A stretch of DNA of 64,000 nt from an uncultured Pseudohongiella sp. (GTDB lineage: Bacteria; Pseudomonadota; Gammaproteobacteria; Pseudomonadales; Pseudohongiellaceae). The DNA is taken from positions 1 through 64,000 of the forward strand of contig CACJWK010000002.1 in the NCBI GenBank assembly GCA_902597095.1, written 5' to 3'. Made by a program: the position numbers and the translations under genes. The notes below the pieces were generated by a model, which saw nothing but the letters and a program-made list of their open reading frames with translations, did not search any database and had not been told where the DNA came from. Positions within the stretch are counted from its first letter, which is position 1. The number at the start of each line of letters is the position of its first letter. Shown here one piece after another: positions 10,859 to 18,383 of this stretch.

Positions 10859-13800
10859 TCACATGGCTGCCAGCTCAGCGGCCTCATCAATGTCGACAGC
10901 AACAATGCGTGAAACCCCCGCCTCGTGCATGGTGACACCCAGCAACTGGTTGGCGACTTCCATAGTGATTTTGTTGTGAGTGATAAAAATGAACTGCACG
11001 TTCGCCGACATTTCCGCCACCAGATTGGCATAACGGCCAACATTGGCATCATCCAGCGGCGCGTCCACCTCATCCAGCATACAAAAAGGCGAAGGGTTGA
11101 GGTGAAAAATCGAAAAAACCAGAGCAATCGCGGTCATCGCTTTCTCACCGCCGGAGAGGAGCTGAATGGTGCTATTTCGCTTACCCGGGGGACGCGCCAT
11201 GATCGCCACACCGGTATCCAGCAGATCTTCCCCTGTCATGTCCAGATAGGCATGTCCGCCTCCGAAGATTCTGGGAAACAGACTATGCAGACCGCCGTTG
11301 ATTTTGTCAAAGGTCTCCTTGAACCGGGTTCGGGTTTCCTTATCTATTTTGCGAATCGCATTTTGCAGAGTCGCCAGAGCCCGCTCCAAATCTTCATTCT
11401 GTTTGTCCAGATAGACTTTCCGTTCGGATTGCGTCTGGTATTCATCAATCGCAGCCAGATTTATCGGGCCCAAGCGCTGTATGCGATTGCCCAGTTTTTC
11501 CAAGGCTTGCTCGCACTCTGCCTCAGTCAGCGAGTCGGGTAACTGGCTGATGATAGCCTCAAGCTCAAAGTTCGCCTCGGTGAGTTGCGCGACCAAAGCC
11601 TCTCTCTTGACGGTGGCACCCTCAGACTTCAGCCGGTTCTGCATCAGGGTTTCGCGCAAAGCATTCTGCCGCGCCTGCTTCTCATTGCGTTCCTGCTCCA
11701 GTTTGCGCATGGCGTGCTCATTTTCGTCCACTCTGGACTTGGCTTCAGCCAGCTCTTTTTCGACCCCGAGCCGCTGCTCAAGCAGTGTTTCAAGGTCTGC
11801 ACGCATTCCTTCCAGTGGCTCGTGGGACTCTTCGATCTGGGTAGTCAGGCTTTCAATACGCTCTTTCGAGCGCTGCACCTGGCTGGCCATGCGATCCATT
11901 GTCTCCCGGGTTGACTTAAACTGGGCAGCGACAGACTGTTGCCTGAGCGCCAGTTCATGCGCCATGTCTTTGTCCTTCCGGGATTTTTCTCTGGCAATCG
12001 ACAGGGCAGCTCTTACTTCCTCACGCTTAGACTCCAGTTCTTCGCGCCCGCCCTTGTCCTGCGCCATGCTGTCAAGGGCCCGTTGCAGCCTGGCGCGCGC
12101 CTCGCCGATCTGAGACTCTTCAAGCTCGATCAACCGACCGAGCTCCTGCAACTCCTTTGCAAGCTGTTGCCGGCGTACCGATGCTTCTTCAGCCTTCGCG
12201 CGGTGTGCACTCAGACGGGATTTGACTTCACCCAGAAGCCGGGTCTTTTCCGCCACGGCAGCTTGACAGGATTCGCGATTTAACTCGGCAACTTTCAAGG
12301 ACTCTCGCAAGGCCGAACGATTTTGCTCCATAACCTCGATATCTGCCCGCAGCCGTTTAAGCTGCACAAACAAGTCACCGATCAGGCCTCGCCGCTCTAC
12401 GATGGAATCCTGAGCGCTGATGTTCTTTATTTGAATCCAGCCAGCGCCCAACCAGACGCCGTCGCGCGTCACAATCGACTCTGAAGGGCTCAGCTGATGT
12501 TGGTTAGCCAGCGCCTCTGAAAGACTTTCTGCTGCGTAAATGCCCTGCAACAAGTTACCCAACTGCCAGTCGCAGCCGACCTTGCTGCCGATCAGAGGCA
12601 GATTCAGATTATCAGGAGAATCAGCAGAATCGGCACTGACGTTAACGAATGACAACTTACCCAAAGGCAGATCCATCAGCACCTCGGCCAGGTTATCCAA
12701 GCCTTCGATACAGATTGCCTGCAGGGTTTCTCCCAGAACCGACTCAACAGCCAATTCCCACCCACTGTCAACGCGCAAGCCCTCTGCCAGGCGCAACTGA
12801 TTGTCGAATCCTTTGGCCTGGAGCCACTGATTCAGCTTCGGATTGTCCTGGCCAAGCGCTGCCTGCTGCAGGGCCTCAAGAGATGCCAGCTTGCCCTGAG
12901 CGGTTTGCAGCTCACCACGGAGCTGATCCAGTTCAGACTGATTCTCTGCTATTGACTGTCTGCAGACCGCAACTTCGTTACTGGAGGACAGGTCGCTCTT
13001 TAGCTCGTCGACTTCCTTTTCCAGCGCTTCCAGTTGCTGCTGATCGGTGATCGCAGTGCTACTGGGCATCTCGGCCAGTCGATTCTGCTCTTCCAGTAAA
13101 CGTTTTCGACGCTCTAATGCCCTGTCAATCGACTGCTCGAGCTGCTGGATCCGCGATTGTTCAACTTCTGCAGTCTGTCTGGGTTCTTCCGCCCGCTGGT
13201 TGAACTCATCCCATGCCTGCTGCCACTCCTGTAAAGCCGACTCCGCGGCTGACAGCTCACTGGCTGACCGCTGCTCCTCATCACGGGTAATTTGAAGTTC
13301 CGGCCCAACGGTTTTAAGCTCGGCATCAAGGTGGGTTATTTTCTTCAGATCAGTATCAAGCTCTTCTTTCGTTTGCTCCCAGCCCTCTTCAGTCTCGGAC
13401 AAATCCAGCTTAAGCTGCTCCACTCTCTCCAGATGGTGCTCAATAGATTGTTCAATACGGGCAATGTCATTGCCCAGGCTGTAAAAACGAGCCTGCACTT
13501 CGCCTAGCGCATCGGCTAGCTCCGCATTATCCGCTAGATGCTGCTCGACGCTCGCATCGAGCGCTCGCTGCTCCGCAATCGTCGCTTCGATTTGAATTTC
13601 CAGTTGACTGATTTTCCCCTGATTTTGTCTCAGCTCAGCGTCCAGGCTCTGCCAGCGCAGCGCATTGAGATTCGCGCTCGTCTGACGCTCTTCCGCCTTA
13701 AGCTCACCGTACTTTTCTGCTGCGATCGACTGTCGCTTAAGATGCTGTAGCTGACGCTTGAGCTCCTCTCTGATGTCTTCCAACCTCTCAAGGTTTTCCT

Positions 13801-14362
13801 TGGTCCGCTTAATTCGACTTGCAGTTTCCTTCCGCCGTTCCTTGTATTTGGAAATGCCCGCAGCTTCTTCGATATAGACGCGCAACTCCTCAGGTTTCGA
13901 TTCGATCAGTCGAGAAACCATACCTTGCTCAATGATTGAATAGCTGCGAGCACCAAGACCCGTTCCTAGAAAAATATCGGTTATGTCTTTGCGCCGACAC
14001 CTGGTCCCGTTGAGGAAATAAGCCGACTGCGCCTCACGGTCAACTCTGCGCTTGATTGAAACTTCGGTGTAGTTGGCATATTCACCTGTCAATTTATGAT
14101 CGTGATTATCGAATACCAGTTCGACGCTGGCTTGTCCTACCGGCTTGCGGGCGCTGGAGCCGTTGAAGATCACATCAGTCATGTATTCGCCGCGAAGGTT
14201 TTTGGCGGAGCTCTCGCCCATTACCCACCGGACTGCATCGATCACATTCGATTTGCCGCAGCCGTTCGGACCGACCACTGAGCAGAGATTGGAGGGAAAA
14301 TTGATCGTGGTGGGATCCACGAAAGATTTGAAACCGGCTAATTTAATACACTTAAGACGCAT
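10859..14362 (-). CDS. smc: Chromosome segregation ATPase SMC
   Basis: 1167 residues, full length for the family. The N-terminal Walker A is GPNGCGKS (31-38). Long coiled coils flank a hinge around residues 500-660. The C-terminal head has the signature LSGGEKAMTAIALVF and Walker B CMLDEVDAPLDD. SMC with ScpA and ScpB compacts and segregates the chromosome. Both partners are encoded in this window at 58348-60348, and no MukBEF is seen. First gene of the smc-zipA-ligA group. Confidence 0.97.
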   Translation of the reverse strand: MRLKCIKLAGFKSFVDPTTINFPSNLCSVVGPNGCGKSNVIDAVRWVMGESSAKNLRGEYMTDVIFNGSSARKPVGQASVELVFDNHDHKLTGEYANYTEVSIKRRVDREAQSAYFLNGTRCRRKDITDIFLGTGLGARSYSIIEQGMVSRLIESKPEELRVYIEEAAGISKYKERRKETASRIKRTKENLERLEDIREELKRQLQHLKRQSIAAEKYGELKAEERQTSANLNALRWQSLDAELRQNQGKISQLEIQIEATIAEQRALDASVEQHLADNAELADALGEVQARFYSLGNDIARIEQSIEHHLERVEQLKLDLSETEEGWEQTKEELDTDLKKITHLDAELKTVGPELQITRDEEQRSASELSAAESALQEWQQAWDEFNQRAEEPRQTAEVEQSRIQQLEQSIDRALERRKRLLEEQNRLAEMPSSTAITDQQQLEALEKEVDELKSDLSSSNEVAVCRQSIAENQSELDQLRGELQTAQGKLASLEALQQAALGQDNPKLNQWLQAKGFDNQLRLAEGLRVDSGWELAVESVLGETLQAICIEGLDNLAEVLMDLPLGKLSFVNVSADSADSPDNLNLPLIGSKVGCDWQLGNLLQGIYAAESLSEALANQHQLSPSESIVTRDGVWLGAGWIQIKNISAQDSIVERRGLIGDLFVQLKRLRADIEVMEQNRSALRESLKVAELNRESCQAAVAEKTRLLGEVKSRLSAHRAKAEEASVRRQQLAKELQELGRLIELEESQIGEARARLQRALDSMAQDKGGREELESKREEVRAALSIAREKSRKDKDMAHELALRQQSVAAQFKSTRETMDRMASQVQRSKERIESLTTQIEESHEPLEGMRADLETLLEQRLGVEKELAEAKSRVDENEHAMRKLEQERNEKQARQNALRETLMQNRLKSEGATVKREALVAQLTEANFELEAIISQLPDSLTEAECEQALEKLGNRIQRLGPINLAAIDEYQTQSERKVYLDKQNEDLERALATLQNAIRKIDKETRTRFKETFDKINGGLHSLFPRIFGGGHAYLDMTGEDLLDTGVAIMARPPGKRNSTIQLLSGGEKAMTAIALVFSIFHLNPSPFCMLDEVDAPLDDANVGRYANLVAEMSANVQFIFITHNKITMEVANQLLGVTMHEAGVSRIVAVDIDEAAELAAM

Positions 14363-14469
14363 TAAACGAAAGCTCGAGCGATCCCGATACCATTTATTGG
14401 CTGATTGTTTGAGTATTGGATGTACTTAGTATTCATGATGCGTGTGAAAAACACTGATCACGGCGACCG

Positions 14470-14490
14470 AGGTTAGAGACGAACTAACCT
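14470..14490. repeat. Perfect inverted repeat, 7-bp arms
   Basis: AGGTTAG (14470-14476) and CTAACCT (14484-14490) flank a 7-nt spacer, about 110 bp upstream of the smc start. It could be an operator or an RNA hairpin. No U-tract follows, so it is not a clear terminator. Confidence 0.5.
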
Positions 14491-14543
14491 TCGTTCTTGC
14501 CAAGTGTAGCGCATGCACGGGCGTAAAAACACCATATATTGGG

Positions 14544-14557
14544 TTTTGGTGCCAAAA
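14544..14557. repeat. 14-bp perfect palindrome TTTTGGTGCCAAAA
   Basis: A continuous symmetric palindrome in AT-rich DNA, about 180 bp upstream of smc. Its size and symmetry would suit a dimeric regulator site. No known consensus is recognised. Confidence 0.4.
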
Positions 14558-15352
14558 TATTGACCCGTCCGGGGCTCTTGACTGAACAGACCAGTCGCTT
14601 GTGCGAGTCCCGCACGATCGACAAGCAGGCCTACGATGCAGAATCGCACCGACTCACCAGAGTGGCGAAGCAGGACAGCCCGTCTCGTTCTGTCAGCCTA
14701 ATGACATGAATCATGCCGGATACTCTGAACGATAGTGAATAACCGCAGGGTCAGCTGATCCGAATACAGGAACGCATTCAAATGCTATTTCTTCATGATT
14801 CTCCATTATGTGTACACCGAACAGCACGCTAAGGTAAGCCCTTGGAGAGGCACTACATGTTGAAATTAAAACTCCCGAATGACAAATGAACTCGCCTGAA
14901 ATCACACTAGTTTGCCACCGGCAGATCGATCCACTTTGTTGCCCTTGAGGCGATCCTTGAATACCTTGATGACATTTAGAGCAGGCATCAGGCACGCAGT
15001 GAAGGTCATGGACAATCGGGCATGGGAGTTGCTCATGGCGCGCTTGAACCACAAGGACACGTTCGGAAAGCAAAAAAGGCCCACGCCTGAAAGGCAGACG
15101 CTACTACCTGATCGAAAAAGTAAAGGCAGGTACAGTTGCATGCCGGTTCAGAGGGTTATCAGGTAACTAATGAGACCCACTTCTTAAGCATTCAAATTTC
15201 TGTCTAGCACCTAGCTACTCTCGGGGAAATTGTGTTATTCAGCTCCCCAGCATGTCAGTTCTTGGCAATGCTTGAGCGCTACACTGAACTCCTCTCGTTT
15301 GTTGTAAGGCGAGAGATTCGTCACAAAATAAATCTACCCTAGGGGATACAAA

Positions 15353-15751
15353 ATGGAACTGAGAGCTGAATCTGAAATGAAAATTACGTTGGTAATTCCA
15401 ATCCCTGGCGGCTCTACATTAGTTTCCGAAGGAAATGCCGGAAAGCATGGAAAAGTTTTTGCGAGCCACAACATTTACTCAAACAGCGCAACAAAGAATG
15501 CAGGAAATTTTGATGGCGGAGCTCGAACATTGATGGAAGATGGTTCCGCTATTGGCGCAACATTGCAGGGTGTTTGGAAGCGAAAAGGAAACATTATTAC
15601 GATTAATAGTTTGGATGATGACACTAAAGGCGACCAAAACTATGCAATCACAGAAGCCGATATGCTCGAGATGAAGACTAAGGTTTACCCAACACATTCA
15701 GCTTCAGAAAACCGACCTACATGGAAAAGACCAGTCTCTGAATCACTATAG
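15353..15751 (+). CDS. Hypothetical protein, small soluble beta-rich
   Basis: 132 residues, not recognised. The start is well supported: AGGGGA lies seven bases before the ATG, and a second in-frame Met follows at residue 9. The pattern of Gly-rich turns, alternating hydrophobics and GVWKRKGNIITI followed by a D-G-D stretch suggests a small beta-barrel of the kind seen in DUF3224-like proteins, but this is a guess. There is no signal peptide. The last 22 codons run antisense over the 3' end of a decayed gene on the other strand (15685-15948). The native C-terminus may therefore have been replaced by rearrangement. Confidence 0.6.
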   Translation: MELRAESEMKITLVIPIPGGSTLVSEGNAGKHGKVFASHNIYSNSATKNAGNFDGGARTLMEDGSAIGATLQGVWKRKGNIITINSLDDDTKGDQNYAITEADMLEMKTKVYPTHSASENRPTWKRPVSESL

Positions 15752-15948
15752 GTTTCTAGGTACGTGAAAAGGGTTTCGTCATCATTGAAGTAGACATTAC
15801 AGACAACGGTCCCAGGCTCTTCGTTGGCATTCTGCGCAACCATCTTTTCTGCTTATTCCCGCAGCTCAGCAGCTTTACCTGGCAATACTTTCAATTCGTA
15901 AAAGACTTGGGGTTGTTTCGCTGAACCCACTAATACATGACGCATCAT
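15685..15948 (-). pseudogene. Antibiotic biosynthesis monooxygenase (ABM)-like fold, interrupted
   Basis: Reading the minus strand from ATG 15948 gives an ABM-type N-terminus (QVFYELKVLPGKAAELRE), then an in-frame TAA at 15853-15855. The same frame resumes with AEKMVAQNANEEPGTVV, then a YFNDDETLFTYLETYSDSET stretch, and ends at 15685. The LKVLPGKAAEL, NEEPGT and LETYSDSE pieces match the usual spacing of small quinol/heme-monooxygenase-like ABM proteins. The stop is TAA, so recoding is unlikely. The 3' end is also short for the family and overlaps the gene at 15353-15751. Confidence 0.55.
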
Positions 15949-15992
15949 GAGTAAAACACCCACCAAAAGTGGTAAGGCAGCAGGGATGCAGG

Positions 15993-16304
15993 CTAGAAGT
16001 CGCTGTTATCAGTTTCAAAGCCACCTGGGGTGGCTGTGTCATGTGGTGATTGACGAGTGAGAATCGAGTATGTTTCTAGTTCACGAATTGTGAAGCACTT
16101 TCTTTCAGTCCTTTGGAATCTCCCGTTAATAAATCCTCTGGAGGGGCCAAAGCATAGAACCTGTTCAGGTGGCGGTTGGAGCAGATTGTAGCGAGTAAGC
16201 TCATACTCAGTCAGATCTTCAAATCGGATTTCTTCAGTCGATGAGCAAGACTGAATGATCAACAGATAGAGCAATGCACAAATAATCATTGCGCTTTTTT
16301 TCAT
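15993..16304 (-). CDS. Small predicted lipoprotein
   Basis: 103 residues with a clear lipoprotein signal: MKK, a hydrophobic core and lipobox IQSC (Cys20). The mature part is about 80 residues, with two further Cys and no recognised domain. AGGGAG upstream supports the start. Its function is unknown. It lies downstream of the redoxin gene on the same strand, 221 bp apart, and could share its transcript. Confidence 0.65.
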   Translation of the reverse strand: MKKSAMIICALLYLLIIQSCSSTEEIRFEDLTEYELTRYNLLQPPPEQVLCFGPSRGFINGRFQRTERKCFTIRELETYSILTRQSPHDTATPGGFETDNSDF

Positions 16305-16525
16305 ATATCAAATACTCCCTCAGCTCCAGTATACGGCTGCCAAAGCGAAGACGGGCATTTATACGAACGCTATCAGCAGCGACTCAAATGATTTTCAACG
16401 GCCAATGCAGACTTTCCGAAACATCCTGATTCTTTATATGCATTAGCGTTCCAGGCGTGACCAAATATCTGCCGGTTTATTACCAGAAGTATGATGCCCT
16501 TTCTCTGCTCTGGTAAACGAAACTA

Positions 16526-17683
16526 CTACCTTTTCGAGCGCTCGTAGTCCAGTTGCTGAAATTCCAGGTTAAAGGAAATCGGAACAGAAACTGGAAGATA
16601 ACAGATTGCATCGTCACAGGCTTGATAATCCAGAGTACCGGATAGTGTGATGGCATCAACATCTTCCAATTGCTTTTCTATTTCTGCCGATGCATTAATG
16701 ACAGCTTCTTGTAGAAGCGTAAACGGCGCTTGATATGCAGGCACAAATTCATTCAGCGGTTCGAAGTGGTAAACTTCAGATTCCGGAAAGTCAATAGGCT
16801 CGTAATCAACAAACTCAGAAACTGCCATATTGAAACCTACAACTCGATATCCCATTTCTTCAGCACCTGGCGCGTATACATGCATATCTGGGCCAGGTAC
16901 CACTTCTACTACTAGAGAAAAACGCTTACCGTTGGTTACAATGTTGTCACTTGGATAGGCCGTGAATTTTAATTGTGCAGTTGAGCCTTGAATAGCTTCG
17001 ATAGGGGAAAGCCCAATGCCGCTTTTCAACATAACTGTCGCAGTAGAAGCACGCTCACGATAAAACTCTTCGAAGAAGCGGGAAGTGACCCGGCCATTTC
17101 CATCCAACACAAAAGTACCAGGAAATGGAGTACCATTGATCATGCGCCGAAGTTGTGGTGAATCGAATACCTCTGCAGCTACATAACGATGAATATCAGC
17201 TACTACTTCGGGGTCATCAGCATTAGGCCCAAGGCCCTCGGCCACAACGGTATTTAGGATACCGTATTCTTTTATTACAGCGGACTCATCATCTGAAAGA
17301 AGCGGAAATGTGATTCCGCGGCGCTCAGCGAATGCGGCTAAAGTTTTCTCTGAATCATAGCTAATGGCTGCAACGCCAACACCAGCTTCTGTCAGTTCTT
17401 TTAATCTGTCCTGCAACTCCACGAGTTGCGCTTTGCAATAGGGTCACCAATCAGCCGAACGATGAAATAGCAAAATGGCACCGTTTGGCCCCATGGTAGA
17501 TTGCAGAGTCTGAATTCGACCATTCTGATCTGGCAGACTAAATCCCGGCACTCGCTCTCCAACTTGAGGCCCGAGCGAGTGCACGTCGATTGCGGTTCTA
17601 CTTTGAGCGGTCGCCAGCCCGGAGATAGCATAGAGGAGCAAGGAGATAGTAGTGTGTCTCAATCTGGCAGGAGATAAGGTCAT
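16526..17683 (-). CDS. Candidate selenoprotein: redoxin domain (UPYC) fused to DsbD-N-like domain
   Basis: Read through the TGA at 17444-17446, this is one 385-residue frame. It has a signal peptide (residues 1 to about 27, ending ATAQS) and an AhpC/TSA-type redoxin domain starting VGERVPGFSLPDQNG. The redox motif is SADW-U80-PYC83. In Cys homologues this site is RSADWCPYCKAQL, so the UGA replaces exactly the first Cys. Conserved redoxin sequence continues in the same frame (GVAAISYDSEKTL, FPLLSDDES, GTFVLDGNGRV). The C-terminal 150 residues resemble the periplasmic DsbD N-terminal domain, ending in LDYQACDDAICYLP (Cys356, Cys361). A SECIS-like hairpin follows the UGA. Start: ATG 17683 gives the best signal peptide, though its ribosome site is weak. 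A periplasmic or membrane-facing thiol oxidoreductase or peroxidase is likely. The alternative is a pseudogene broken by one Cys-to-stop mutation. Confidence 0.75.
17413..17446 (-). promoter_or_regulatory. UGA codon with SECIS-like stem-loop
   Basis: On the minus strand the UGA (17446-17444) is followed after 14 nt by GCAACTC, loop GTG, then GAGTTGC (17429-17413). This is a perfect 7-bp stem. The first loop base is G, 22 nt after the UGA. Bacterial SECIS elements sit directly downstream of the Sec codon, with a small apical loop that begins with a guanine at about this spacing. The match is by eye. Confidence 0.65.
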
Positions 17684-18039
17684 AACGTAATTGGTCCAGG
17701 TGACTTCGCTCATCTTGATTGGTGAAGCTTGCAAAATCTTAAATCAAGCCTGTACCAAGAACAAGAGTAACTTCAGAATACAACTACGGTCAGACTAACT
17801 TGCTCCAAATTAGGTCAAACCCATAACACAATCTGAGTCTTCGCTTATAACTTATTGATCTAGCGATGAAATCGGCATAACCATCCGGCAGTTGTCATGG
17901 GGCAATGGAGAGCTTGAATGAATAAGCAATTCGCTCCCAAGGACCGTGTAAGCGAAGTAAATTTCCAAGTCTACTGACGTTACTCATCACAGTTCCATGA
18001 TAATCTCGTCAAGTATCCTGAGATCTTAGGTCCCGTAAA
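17684..18039. other. AT-rich intergenic region between divergent genes
   Basis: 356 bp between the redoxin gene (minus) and a small plus-strand gene. It must hold promoters in both directions. I see no convincing -35/-10 pair and no gene. The redoxin frame continues upstream to a TTG at 17734, but that extension is not needed for the signal peptide. Confidence 0.45.
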
Positions 18040-18219
18040 ATGCGCAAGTTACTCATAAGGATTTGGTATCTGCCAAGCAGTCTAGTAGAAAACCTAGATG
18101 AGAAGGCTTCTAAATTGAGAGCGAAGCTTGGCATCAAAGATGAATGGGATGACGACACATCATTTGTTGTATTTCTGATAGTGTTTTTCAGCTTAGTACT
18201 GTATCGCCTATTTACCTAG
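18040..18219 (+). CDS. Small tail-anchored membrane protein (59 aa)
   Basis: A 59-codon frame starting at ATG 18040, with AGGT eight bases upstream. The first 40 residues are charged and amphipathic (including ENLDEKASKLRAKLG and DEWDDD). The last 18 form one hydrophobic helix (residues 41-58, FVVFLIVFFSLVLYRLF). This gives a cytoplasmic head with a C-terminal membrane anchor. No family is recognised. It ends 165 bp before the amidase start. Confidence 0.5.
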   Translation: MRKLLIRIWYLPSSLVENLDEKASKLRAKLGIKDEWDDDTSFVVFLIVFFSLVLYRLFT

Positions 18220-18383
18220 CTATGTTCAATATGACTGGCCACTTGCTACGCCAATTAGCAGCCGCTAAACCTGATTCTTTTTGGCAGCCTTCGAGGGCGC
18301 TATCTACTCATACAACAAAACTCTCTGTTACTATGTCCACCTTAGTTGGTTCCAAATTTAGATCGACGATAGAATCTGACGCC

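Larger units (their letters stand above)
14363..15352. other. Long gene-poor stretch upstream of smc
   Basis: About 990 bp without a recognisable gene. Open frames on both strands (for example 14711-15073 minus and 14912-15166 plus) are mutually overlapping, of odd composition and match no family I know. Two perfect inverted repeats are present at 14470-14490 and 14544-14557. The region may hold the smc promoter and decayed coding DNA, and it marks the start of an accessory block. Confidence 0.5.

Noticed and set aside
11481-12113. 210-residue plus-strand frame within smc
   Set aside because: Antisense shadow of the smc coiled coil, with no motif or start signal.
14711-15073. 120-residue minus-strand frame and overlapping plus-strand frame 14912-15166
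   Set aside because: Neither matches a known family, they occlude each other and their composition is unusual. Possible decayed mobile DNA, but nothing can be named.
15853-15855. Second recoded stop in the ABM-like gene
   Set aside because: The stop is TAA, which is not used for Sec, and the gene is also truncated at its 3' end.
17444-17446. Reading the redoxin gene as two separate genes or a frameshifted pseudogene
   Set aside because: Both halves are in the same frame, only one codon interrupts them, it stands at the redox Cys and a SECIS-like hairpin follows. Readthrough explains it better, although genome-wide Sec genes still need to be found.
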